A DNA stretch of 64,000 bases from Epiperipatus broadwayi. Its lineage: Eukaryota > Onychophora > Udeonychophora > Euonychophora > Peripatidae. The stretch's first letter is position 1, and each line of letters starts with the position of its first letter. Of the stretch, positions 46,988 to 58,700 are shown piece after piece. Under the pieces are notes generated by a model. The model saw only the letters and a program-made list of their open reading frames with translations, was not told the DNA's origin and did not search any database. A program made the position numbers and the translations under genes. The stretch lies in NCBI GenBank assembly GCA_028023455.1, contig JAQFVV010000254.1, positions 992,001-1,056,000 of the forward strand. Direction: 5' to 3'.

Positions 46988-47432
46988 AAAGGGTATTTGA
47001 ACCTGGGCTTTCAATCTACCTATTGTCATCCACTCTATCCAACATAACCAATACATAAGATCACATACATGTAAAAAAGATAAGTGATCTCCAATGTACA
47101 TATTTCATGCTGAACCAACACTTATCAATTGGTCCAGATCATCATCCCCCACATATATATATATAATCAGTGCTCATTTTATATTGAGGTAGCAAATCTA
47201 CACATTTTAATGAATAGACTTCAAGCCTCTCCACAGCACTGATTATATATATGTGTGGGAGATGATGGTTTGGACCAACTGATGAGTGCTGGTTCAGTAG
47301 GAAATATGTATATTGAGATAATTTATCTTTTTCATGTGTATATATATGGTCATGTGTATCAGTTATATTGACTATAGTGGATGACTATATGGAGTTTAAA
47401 AATTTGGGTTCAAACCATCTTTAATTCCATCT
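46988..47432. repeat. Palindromic tRNA-like element, copy B
   Basis: Outer arms carry tRNA-like tails: GGTATTTGAACCTGGGCTTT on the left (inverted) and TTTGGGTTCAAACCATC on the right. Inner arms carry the core: AATTGGTCCAGATCATCATC on the left, GATGATGGTTTGGACCAACT on the right. TA runs and AATCAGTGCT / AGCACTGATT lie just inside, then a spacer at about 47175-47235. Arms pair over roughly 150-170 bp each. The spacer is homologous to that of copy A. Confidence 0.85.
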
Positions 47433-48379
47433 AGGTTAAGAATATACACTATACTACTTTGTTTCAATATTATTGTTATACTGGGGAATAATAGTGAACT
47501 GGCTATCATAAATTTTCTTGAAATTTTTTATATTTTTCAAGATGACTTACTTTATCATCTAACTGAAAAGTCTGGCTAGAGGTCTTCTGTTTATTCATTC
47601 TCAAATCTTCTGCTTTCATTAATCTATGTCTTGCTTTGGTCATGACCTACAAGACTATATGTACCATATGACCAGCATAGGATACCTGGCTAGAAGAGAA
47701 ATTTATAGAATGATTATTTTCAAACCCTCATTGTCTCTTCATATACAATAATAATAAAGCAGTAAATAAAGTGATCTATAAATATTTTTTTCTGTGAATA
47801 TAAAATCATGTAAGTCAATAACTTCATCTCTCTTAATTTCATAACTGTCTTACTTCTCAACTACAGTTATTTTTGTCAAGAATACCTTTTTGATTATGTC
47901 TTACAATCCATTTCATAATCAATCTCTTTAATATTAGAATGTAAATATTCAATGAAATGCTCTTTGTAGATATCATACTCTTTTACCATGTCTTAGATAT
48001 ATTTAAATGTTCTACATAAACACAGCAATTACTGTATGCATAATATGTAATTAGTTTTAGAGGTATCTTATGATGATTCTTTTTGTCTCAAAAATTATTA
48101 TTTGTATTATTGGTTTTTAACAATTATAATTAAGGTGGAACATACACTTACTTTTAAAAAAAAAAATTTCAATACAATTATATATTTTATTTTTCATTCA
48201 TACATGAAATCATTAATTCATTAATCAGATCCCATGTCTTTGAGAGATAAAGCCATCAAAATTTATAACAAAATTAAACTGAGAATAAGCTTTCACTCTC
48301 TACTTGTATTTTTTAATTCTTCTCTGTATTTTCAAAAGAAATGGTAAAAAGATTTTTTATCTATACTACCATCTATCAC

Positions 48380-49450
48380 ATGATCATCCTTACTATGAAT
48401 TTTTCACTGCAATGGATATTTACTTCATTTTCTAGAGATTCTTTTCCTTTTTTTACTTTCAGCCTTTTCCTTACACTACAATATATGGCCTTATAAACTT
48501 GTGCTATACATTTATTATTAACCACTTGGATTTTTTATTTTTCCATTACTTCTATATTGTCATAAAATTCACTGTCTAAATTTTCCAGTTTTTGGAAATA
48601 ATTTTATTTTCCAACCATATTTCATTTATGCTTTGTTAACTATCTTTAGTCTTTACTTCCTCACTTAGTTATAACTATTCAACATTTGGAAGCTTCATAT
48701 CTAAGTTTTGTTGCACTTTTACATACATTATTTCTACTACATCATCAGAACATTCTATTTCCATCTTTTTAAACTTTTCAACAATAGTAGTTATTTCCAA
48801 ATAAGCCTAATCTAATGCTTTATGATTTTCTGTTTTTACCCCTTCTATTATTTCATGTAGCAATTCTACTTTGCTTTCCTCCTCAATTTTATTTTGCTAT
48901 AGTTCTCCTCTTTGACTCTATTCTCAATCTGGGTTAAATCTCTCTCTAACTCTTTTATAATTTCTTCCCTGATCTGTTCATATTCCCTTTTAATTTGAAA
49001 CTTCAGTTTTTGAAACACTTTATTTTGTTTTTTAAATTTTATAGCTGTTTCTTTATCTATTTCTTTATTTGATTTTCGGATTTTATGGTCATTTCAAATT
49101 TTATGGTTACCTCTTTGGCTGTCTCTTTATTTTGATTTTCAAGTTTTATAAATTTTATGATTACTTCCAGCATTATTGCCATAAACCTATCATTATTAGA
49201 GACTTCTATTTGATCTTTACTTTGTTATTCACTGAAAATACTTTCTACTCTTTCTTGAACCTGCAATTTTACTCTTAATCTCATAGGCATCTGATTAATC
49301 ATAAATTTAGTTACAATATATATATTTTTAATTCTCTAACTCCATTGATGTGACCATTCACCCATTCATTTTTACTAATATTTATTATCTGCCTGATTAT
49401 TTTATTGCCTGCCATTTTGCTAATTTGCCCTACTAACTTGCACATTTAAT
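48380..49450 (-). pseudogene. Gag-like coiled-coil gene remnant
   Basis: The best preserved part (48880-49010) reads KLKFQIKREYEQIREEIIKE followed by a similar heptad-rich segment, clearly coiled-coil. Many stops and frame changes interrupt it. Position directly after the primer-site-like sequence suggests Gag or an ORF1-type protein. I see no zinc knuckle. Confidence 0.5.
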
Positions 49451-49601
49451 TACATTATTTGCTTATATTTTCTTTTAACATCAAAAATCAACAAATATAA
49501 AATCCAATTCAGTTATTATTTTAACTATTAGCATCTTCTCTGTTCCCATATTTCTCATCAAATTATTATTTTTCTATTAAATAGTCAGGGTCACTATCGA
49601 G

Positions 49602-49619
49602 GACTTATGTTAGATGCCA
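49602..49619 (-). other. Primer-site-like sequence (tRNA-Lys-like)
   Basis: On the minus strand, TGGCATCTAACATAAGTC matches the tRNA-Lys1,2-type site TGGCGCCCAACGTGGGGC at 11 of 18 positions, with six of seven differences being transitions as expected from decay. It follows a GTTATAAA LTR-like end. Confidence 0.5.
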
Positions 49620-50114
49620 ATTTATAACTGACTTACGTCAGGTCTAACAAGTGGTAAACAAATATTTTTGAGCCTTACAATAAGGTGTCAATTGTAATGA
49701 TCCTACCATTTTGATTAAGAGATCATCAAAGTTAAGTGTAAATTATAATAATCTTTTAGATATGAAAAGTTAATTCTTAATAATGAAAAATAACTTTTGA
49801 AATTTCACACTTAAATCCAAATAACAGAAATAAAATGGTAGGAGAAAAATATAATTTAATCATAAATTATACTAATGATAATAAGACCTAGCTATATTCA
49901 TAAAATATTATAGACTATGGTCACCTCACTCCTAATTAACTGAAGGAAAATTAAATCCTCTATGGATTAAGACTTTATACTAGGTTTAAAACCAGAGTGC
50001 CACCCAATACTTGGAAATCCACAGGACAATATCCTATACCATCAGTACTATTGAACCATGCCACAATTCAATTTGGTAGAGTACAAACTCTTATCTCACT
50101 AGCTATCACAAAAT

Positions 50115-50235
50115 TAATTTATCTTTAAATGGTCAGAATTTATGAGAAGAGAGATAGGAGACTAGATGAATAAATAACAAAAAAAAAATATTTATTACAC
50201 AATAAGACGTATTTAAATACATGTATAGTGTATAT
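50115..50235. other. Short AT-rich spacer
   Basis: Includes an A-rich run near 50180. Nothing else supported. Confidence 0.4.
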
Positions 50236-50345
50236 AATTTAAGCTAAATGTAATTAGAGAGGATTTGAACCCAGACTTTCAAGTTCTCTTTAGTCATCCT
50301 TCCATCTCATACAACTAATATATAAATGACCTTAAATATACAATA
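50236..50345 (-). repeat. tRNA-like SINE fragment, same family as the palindromic arms
   Basis: GAGAGGATTTGAACCCAGAC, CTTTCAAGTTCTC and CATCTCATACAACTAATA match the tRNA-like tail of copies A and B as a single, unpaired arm. Confidence 0.7.
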
Positions 50346-52359
50346 AGACATATATAAAGTATTAATACATTCTTACATTAAGTTATAAATAAGAAATCCA
50401 TAAATATTACCATACTTTGGATGATCACACTTAAAATAAAAGTTTTATCAAAATCTCCAGTTTAAAATTTATTTTTTGTTATGTTTAACATTTTTCTTTC
50501 TTTATTTATTTGTACATTACAGAGTTTATTTCAGTATTTAAGATGCTGCAAATACATCCTTGAAAGTTTAGAAACATTGTTTCAATTTCTTTAGCTGCTT
50601 TATATTTTAAATTATTTAAATTATATTTCTTCATCTCTCTAAAGAATATTTCATGAGAGAGGACTTTATGTGCAGGCATAATTTTTAACATAAGTTAAAT
50701 ACAATCCAGAAATGGCAGTTTAAGTTTAATTTCATACAAGGCTAAAAATAAATAATTAATGCAGGCTACATTGATACAGGGTAAAGGGTATGCACATACT
50801 GGAATTAGCCACCTCATATCAATATAATCATTTTATAGCATTTATTTTTATTTATAATTTGGCTGCTAAATAAAAATAAAACTTTTTATAAGCAGCTAGT
50901 GAAGACTATTAAACAAAAAACAGATTGAAGACTTGGGGGGGGGGGGGGGCACAAGCCTTTAATAAAAATTTTAAACCATATTTTATTTAAACTGCCAGTG
51001 TTTAAAAATAAATAGTTGTATTTATCATCTTTCTCATCATTTTTTAAGTTAATTTTATTAATTACAAAAACAAAATATTTATTACAATACAAAAATCCTT
51101 TTTATGTATTTGAAATTTTAACAAAACAAAACTTGAATATTATTTTTTTAAGAGAAAAAAAGGAAAAAAAATCAAATTTTAATTATTCAGTCTTTGAATA
51201 ATTGATCTCTGAACTTTGAACTTTGAATGTTAAATTTAGAGACAATACAAGGAAATATCAAATCAGTGAACCAAAATAAATCTTTTTTAAAAATTTACTT
51301 ACCTATTCTTTTTAATATCATTTTTATTAAAATTGTTACTTCAAAAGTAACCAGCATTTAGCCACTCTTGTGGTCAATTATGCATCTTGCTTTGCAAATA
51401 ATAAAATATATATAAGTCATGTAAGAAATACTGCAGTTGAAAGAAATAAGAAATATGATAGGGCAATTAAAAAAGATATAAAATTAAGTTGCTGTATTCA
51501 TTCTTTAAGATATCAGTATAAAAATGAATTGTGACAAAAGTACTCAGTTAATAAAATTAAAATATATTAAAAATAATAATAAAAAAATGTTATAAAACTA
51601 TATATTCAGGAAAATATAAACAAATGTAAAAACATGGTTAAAGGTTCTGTACAATTAGATGGGATATGGTTATTATTATGATTGGAAACTTTAAAAGTAT
51701 AATTGATATATTATTTTGCAAATTTGGTTTGTAAATTTAAAAAAATATAGAGTAATAAGTTTGTATTTATTTTTTAATCTTTAAATATATATATATTGTA
51801 CCACTAATGAATAGCACTCTATGTAAAACTGTTGTTCACAATCATTAAAATAAATCTTATATTTAAATAACGGAAAGATTTGAAAATAAAATATTTCATT
51901 TGAAAAAAGAAGAAATCTATAAAAGTTTGAAGAGTTTTTTTTTATTAGTTTAAAACAAAACACAGTTTGCTAAGGTCAATTCATAAAGTTTTACAAATTA
52001 AAGAACAAATAGGGAGGGTAGAAAATTTAACTTGGTAAAAACTAAACTTTAGAATAAATTAAGAAAGTGTATTTAGAAAGTTAGTTTTATTAAAAAAAAA
52101 TGCAATTAGCCCGAGGGGGAATGTAACTGAGAAAATTTAAAATATTAAAGAAAAAAAGGAAATCTTAAAAATTTAAAAAAAAATAAAATAAATATATGTG
52201 TGCATAAATAAAGATTGTATTTAAATATAAAGAAAATAATAAAATGTGTGTGTGTTGAAAAATTAAAATATGAAAGTGAAATATTCAAACAAATAAAAGT
52301 GTATAATTAATTTTTAGAACTCAAGGATTGCATATACTGGTAAGCTATATAAAAACAGG
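50346..52359. other. AT-rich interval with a G15 homopolymer
   Basis: No gene supported. An uninterrupted run of 15 G lies at 50935-50949, striking in this AT-rich context. A TA run lies near 51785. Confidence 0.55.
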
Positions 52360-52850
52360 ATTAGCAATGGCTACTAATTAAAATCCATAAACAACAGGAT
52401 TAATTAAAGGCATCTTATCAAAAGAATTTAATCAAAGCAGTGGATGAAATTTAAAAACTAATTAAAAGGGATAACAACAAGGTCATCATATAAATAGGGC
52501 CAAAATATTTTGTCAGTCATTCATATATCTAGAGTCAATCACATTTTAGACTTATTTCTCAATGAATACAGTGCAGTGTTAAGCAGTTTTTGGAGCATGT
52601 GATGAGCTTCAACCTCCCTCTGCAAGAACATCAGCAGTCTGCCCATCTAATAATTTGAAGCTGCCAGGGATGTCTAACTGCCTAAATAAAAGTAGCCTGG
52701 ACCGCAACAGAAGCCTAAAATCCAACTGGTTGGTAAAACACACATGCAGCTGTAAATAATTTGAAGCCACCATGTTTGAAAATCCTATAGGTAATAACAT
52801 TCTCTTATTCCAATTCTTGATATTAATTAATGTAGCCATTGCAATCTTTA
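52360..52850 (+). promoter_or_regulatory. GC-richer promoter-like island, possible LTR scrap
   Basis: TATAAATA at 52489-52496 is followed 26 bases later by TCAGTC, an arthropod-type initiator consensus (A at 52515), and AATAAA lies at 52685-52690. That order resembles U3-R-U5. The ends are inverted (GCAATGGCTAC at 52367, GTAGCCATTGC near 52845), which an LTR would not require. No target duplication found. A minus-strand 76-codon frame across it (52609-52839) is unrecognised. Confidence 0.4.
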
Positions 52851-55337
52851 AAGCCTCCCAGAGTCAGTTTAATAAATGAACTCTATAGCCAGCATAAAAT
52901 GAACTATTTATGTGCAGGTTGATATAATAAACCGAGTGTTCTAGAACTTTGAAAATCATACAAACTAACAGCTCATATTATAGAATGTGTGAGCATTATA
53001 TATTTTGTACTTATCTTAATGCTTTATGTTTATATTACATTACTATTGTATGCTTCATTATAGTATGTATATGCCTGAAATATTATAAATCATTATTTAT
53101 ATTCAATTAAAAATTTATAAGAATAGTTTACAAATTATATTAAATATTTCTTTTAAAATAAATTATGTCAGTCAAATTCTTTTAATTATACTACTAAAAA
53201 ACAATTTAGCAACTATTTATTGTATTATTCTTTTGATTGAGCTAGTTGGGATTTCTTAGGCACTGAATTAGTTTGCCATCATTCAGAGTATGTTAGTTGC
53301 TTATTGTAATTAACTGATACCTGAAGTTACTTCAAAAAAGTGCTCTGAATGACAGGTGTTGAATCCAGCAGTCGAGAAGATCTATGGCCTGCAAATGTGG
53401 TTGCAGTTATATATCTTATATAACATTGGCCTAGTCATAGGTACCCTCTGGGTATTATGTTTCTCTGTCTAAGGGACCGGTGTGGTGCAAGACTTAAATT
53501 GCAGTCGGAGTAGATCGAATTTATAATAAATAATTTTCTAATATCATATTTTTATATATAAAAGTAAGTCTTACAATTTTGCTTTTCACAATTTCTATTA
53601 TATTAACGAGTTAAAAATTCATGCTATATTTTGTTTTCTATTTGATCTACTACACTCGGTTCAATATATAATTTTTAATGTTTTATAATTTGTTTGATAT
53701 CTATTAAATGGAGTTGCTATTGAATAGTTTGTCATAAGTGGTTATAAAAAAAAAGACATGTTGACAATATTTTTATAAGGAGTGAAAATTTGTTTGTTTT
53801 AAATATCTTTTATTTATTCTTAAGTTCTTTATTATCACTTTCGTTTAAGATTGATTATTTGTTTTATAATGAAATCAATATGGACAATTTTAAACTTGAA
53901 ATTTGAGTATCTGAAATTAAATGAATAAATACAATTCTTTGCAAAGGAAATCTTGTCTATTTCCAAGAATTCAGAGTGTCTATCATTGATTTAATATACA
54001 CATAATATCTAGAGTATTAAGCTAAAAGTCATTCTACTTTTTGTTTAATATAGCTCAGACAAATACTATTGTTGTTCTAACTATTGTTATTACTAGATCA
54101 TGTAGTTTCATCTTTCGTTTCTAGCTTTAATTAGTTATCACCTAGTTATATCAGAACTGAAATTTTAGCTTGTTCATTACATGTAAAACCTCTCTTAATA
54201 ATTCCTTACATCTATAAATCTGTGAAAACCTTAATATTTATATATATTTCCTGCAAGGAAAAGTATTATATTATTTCATTACTTCTTTTTTTAACATTTA
54301 ATTTTCAATATAAGTTTTAAAACTTTTTAAAGTTTTTTTTACATTAACATTTGGTTTCTGTTGAGTAATTTTAAGCAATAAAGTAGTATCATTCAAATGA
54401 CTAAAAATCTTTTTTTAAAGTACAACTTTTTAATTTCTCCAATCACAAACTGGGATATTTTTAATTGTACTCTTTAAGTAACCCTAGTCACAACCTATAC
54501 AAATTATTATTATTCAGTTGAAAAAATGTGCTTTTTCACTTTCCTGGTTTTTTCTACAACAATTAACTGCTCTTCTTTTCATTTTATTAATCAATACTAC
54601 TGTTTTCGTTGGTAGATTTTAGCCAATTACTGATAAATTTAGGCTCATCTGCATTGTCCTTGTGAAACATTTTATCATTACTGTAATACAAATGGGAACA
54701 GAGGTAAATGCAATTCCCAACAAGCTATGTGTAAACTAATTGTCAAATGTCAATAAATTATGAAAACATTACTGATCTGTTTCTTTAGCTCTATTCATAT
54801 TTAAGCATTAATTTACAGGCATAGTTATAAATCAGAGAATAAAATCTGATATTAATCTAATTTATGTACAACGTAAAAGATCCGAAATGACTATTTAACC
54901 ACCTTATTTTTACAATCCCTATATACCAAATGAAACGTCAGTTTAATAAATATAACTTACAAAATTTAATTCACAGATTCCAATAAAATTAAATTTATAC
55001 TAATTGAATTGCACCTAAATTTTATGTTATTTTTTTAAGTTACAAAATATTCTTATCAAGTAGAAAAAAAATTTTTTTTCCACATGAATTTGAATTACCA
55101 TTCACTCAATTAAGTGGAATGGCGATTCGGCGCAATGCTTTATTATATAAACACATCTTTAACTAATAGGATAACATTTACAAGTCTATATATTAACTGA
55201 ATAGTTTATTGTTAGGGAGTTCAAAAGAAGTTTGCATCGAAAGTACCAGAGCTAAACCGTAATCCATGAACCATGAGCTACAAAGGCGGCCCTCTCCCTA
55301 GGTACTAGCCACCTAGTGCGTCTATATGTATTATTAT
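52851..55337. other. AT-rich interval with GC-richer patches
   Basis: Patches at 53260-53510 (with CATTCAGAG and CTCTGAATG inverted near 53281 and 53340) and 55220-55330 are less AT-rich but carry no frame or motif I can name. Confidence 0.4.
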
Positions 55338-55440
55338 AAAAGGATTCCACCTTTATTGTTAAAAGAAGATTGCCTTGACAACAGTTTGAAATTGTTAATT
55401 GTTATTGATATTGGGATTGCCTAAGTATTGACTGGTTATA
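55338..55440 (+). repeat. Dispersed repeat, copy 2 (partner at 28446-28560)
   Basis: See the partner copy. The longest shared piece is TTGCCTTGACAACAGT, with one mismatch. Confidence 0.6.
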
Positions 55441-56239
55441 ATGAGTATTATTATCAATAGCACGCACACATGTATAAACATTTTGCATTTATAAAATATG
55501 TTTAAATTTATTATTTTTTAACCAATTAAAATAACTTTAAATTTATTTTTTTTCACTAAACGCAATATTTTTATTTTTTATTTTGGTGTAAATTTCATGT
55601 GATTTTTAAATTATAAGATATTCCATGGACTGGAAACTAAAAATCTTTCACTTGAATTGCATCATTTTTAAATCTTTTTAAAAGTGAGTTTTCTTTTATC
55701 TTCATTAAACAAATTCTAGAAAATTATCAGTGACATTAAATATACATATAAAACTGCGTGTTTATTTAAAGTAATTAAATACAACTTTCTGCTATTAAAA
55801 GTTATCATTTGAGACGTAAAAATAGCATTACAAAAAAACAAAAACAAAGAAAAATCTTCACAAGCTTAAAATTAATTAAACAAACTGGTGTTTTTCTTTT
55901 TTATGCAAATCTGGCAAACTTCCTTATCCCATCATCTCAACCCAAAAGGGATGTTTTTTTTCCAATTGTCTAGTCAAATTATTTTGTTCATTTGCTATTC
56001 CAATGCTCCGTTAACTTTTTTAATCCTTTGGGGGGGGGTATATCTACATATTTATTAGTAGGTAAAATAAAATAAAACAAACTATTGTCGTTTTTAACCA
56101 TTACTAATCTTCTACAAAAAGTATTTCCAAGTTTAATTCACTTTCTTGGATATCTAGCCTCTCTTCTCCACATTTTACCAACAAACTTTCTTTATTTCAT
56201 CCACCTACCTCACATGTTGTTGTTTTTTTCACGTTTTTT
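55441..56239. other. AT-rich interval, nothing recognised
   Basis: Contains a G9 run near 56030. The 68-codon frame at 56085-56291 overlaps the next repeat and has no motif. Confidence 0.5.
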
Positions 56240-56410
56240 GTCTTCAAATGTTTTTAGCTTGGCCAGAGAGAGAAATTTGCTTAAAAATTAAATCTACACT
56301 ATTCACTAGTGGTACAATATATATAACATATTTTTAGTAATGTTATTCTGCTGTCTTCAAGTGTTTTTAGCTTGGCCAGAGAGAGAGAAATTTTCTTAAA
56401 AATTGAATCT
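56240..56410 (+). repeat. Two-copy direct repeat, period ~113 bp
   Basis: GTCTTCAA(A/G)TGTTTTTAGC, TTGGCCAGAGAGAGA and CTTAAAAATT occur at 56240-56294 and 56353-56410, over 55 bp with few changes. Confidence 0.85.
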
Positions 56411-57998
56411 ATTACCTTTAGACCAGCAATAGCACACATATTAGTGTAAATATATGAAGAAAAGAGGAGCTCAAAATGTTGTGATATATTTTAACATGTG
56501 TTATTCCTAGCAATTGCATGAATTTGAAACGCTTATATAAAATTTGAATTTTTCTAAAGACCTTTAACAATTAATTATAGAATAGTCCAAAATATAATTA
56601 GAAATGAAATGTCATAAATCACAAAATTCAGACAAACACCAGGGTACAGTGCTAATGTAGATTTCCATTATTGTCCCCAAAAATTTGTCAATATGGCCTA
56701 TGTACAGAAATCTTTAGCTTCATCTATGATACAATTTCATATTAAACTATATCATAACCAGTTAATTAACTATTAAAACAAATTCAGTGTTTATGTAATC
56801 ATTAGTTTGTTTTTTAAGTAAAACTTTATTGAATATATATACAGATTTTTATATTTTAAATTCAGGATAAATAAGAAGAAAATTTTGATTGACTTTTTAC
56901 ACATTGTGCACTGTAGAATGCCAGATTTAGAAGCTAGAAGTTCAAAGAGAAACTCTCAGTTGATTAATACATACACAAAAAAAATTCAGTTCAGTAAAGT
57001 GAATACAAATCTTGTGCTAAACCTGTCATCTAGGTGCAAGAACACCCCATGATTTTTCAAGCAACTAGCTATATAATTATTTTATAGTAGTAATACAAAA
57101 AATATACTAATATAATGAGTATTTTTTATACCAAAATTTTACTTTTCAGCTAAATAAAAGCATGATGGATTAGTATCAGTTGCTGTACTCCCTTTTGTAT
57201 TAAAAGTTTATTAATATGACTATCTTTTAATTTGAATAACAGGATTCATAATAGTTCAAATTTTTCCAAGTGTTCGTATATCGTATATCGCTGATATCGG
57301 AAATGTATTGAAAAATTGATAGGTGTGTAATTTGTTTTGTCTGAATATTCTTAGAATGTAAATTCTTCCACTTATATAATCACAAGGTGTAATACAACCC
57401 TGGAAGATTTGGTGAGTAATAAAATAGCATATTTTAAATGTCATGATCTATGGAGCAGATCTAACACTTTGATAATCAAACTTATGAACTCCAAGCATTA
57501 AGGCCATTTGGTTTTTATTTATTGTTTGATAAAATTATTTAATTGACCCAAGAAAGATGAATTTATTTGTTTTTATGAATTGATGTGGGAATTCTTTTAT
57601 TTTATGCAGTGTTATGTTTTATCCCTTTTTTTTTTAAATATATGATTTATAAGCGATGTGTTGAAAGTTTGTTAAAGAGAACCTTGTTGCTGCAAGAAGG
57701 AAGAATAAATAATATTTTTTGAATGCAGATTTGTGGTTGTATAGCGAAAAAAAGACAAAGTGATTGATTTCATCTTAGCACACACTGCAAATTGTGAACA
57801 CTGATGTCAACGATGAAACAGTCGTGCTAAACTTTGTTAGTAAGAATTAAAGTATCATTATTTTATTTTCAAAGAAAAAAAGAAGCAATGCAATACTTTT
57901 GTTCCATTTTAAGATGGCATTGATGCAATGGGCATACATTTGCCTGTTATATCTATGAACTGAGTTCGAATTCAGGGTAAGTAAACTAGAATTTTTTT
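56411..57998. other. AT-rich interval, nothing recognised
   Basis: No gene or repeat supported. Confidence 0.5.
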
Positions 57999-58700
57999 GA
58001 TAAATAGAGCAAAACTCTCCATACAGTATTGCCACCTGTGCTAAACAGAGTAATCAATGGATGCCAGAAGGCTTGTGCATAAAATCCCTATCTAATGCCT
58101 ACTCATCCAATATCCCCAGACTAAGCCTTCTGGCATCCATTGATTACTCTGTTTAGCACAGGTGGCAATACTGTATGGAGAGTTTTGCTCTGTTTATCAA
58201 CAATTAATGTGCTAGTATAGGAAATGTGATCATGTGATGCTTAGTGGTTTAACACCAATCCTGCCTAATAGGATAGTGGTGGCTATGGTTGTAAAAGAGC
58301 CAAAGACACCAAAATGTATGGGTGCTGAACTGAGTTCAGACCCATATGACTATATAAGCTATTGAGCTTAGATTGAAAATATTTTTTGTGTTTTCAATTT
58401 CATTCTCATAGTTTTGTAGTTAAGTAGAGATCAAAGGTGGTTGCTAGAGGGTTGCATTAGATCCTAAGATCTAGATGCAGTGCTCTCAGATCCAAAGCTC
58501 CTCACTGACGAAGGCCACAAGCCAGAAACTAGTCTGGGGATATTGGATGAGTAGGCATTAGATAGGGATTTTATGCACAAGCCTTCTGGCATCCATTGAT
58601 TACTCTGTTTAGCACAGGTGGCAATACTGTATGGAGAGTTTCGCTCTGTTTATCAACAATTAATGTGCTAGTATAGGAAATGTGATCATGTGATGCTTAG
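57999..58700. repeat. REP480 family, complex rearranged copy (hairpin plus inverted unit)
   Basis: 57999-58072 pairs with 58124-58198 to form a hairpin with a 51-bp loop. The right arm then continues as a full inverted REP480 unit, through TAGGATAGTGGTGGCTATGG and GATCCTAAGATCTAGATGCA, and ends with a second copy of the same arm. As a result 58124-58244 and 58579-58700 are near-identical direct repeats of about 121 bp. The layout suggests template switching during copying. Confidence 0.85.

Larger units (their letters stand above)
47500..50114 (-). mobile_element. LTR retroelement relic, minus strand
   Basis: Read leftward from about 49620: a primer-site-like sequence, then a long coiled-coil, Glu/Lys-rich Gag-like stretch with stops (49450-48400). 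Far downstream is a trace of an integrase C-terminus at 47540-47660 (KARHRLMKAEDLRMNKQK then FQLDDKV, compare the usual FQVGDKV). Reverse transcriptase and most of pol are missing. The upstream LTR would be about 49622-50114; its inner end reads GTTATA, like the LTR family at 6-17 kb, and TGTGATAGC at 50114 is a possible outer end. No target duplication confirmed; no second LTR found. Confidence 0.6.
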
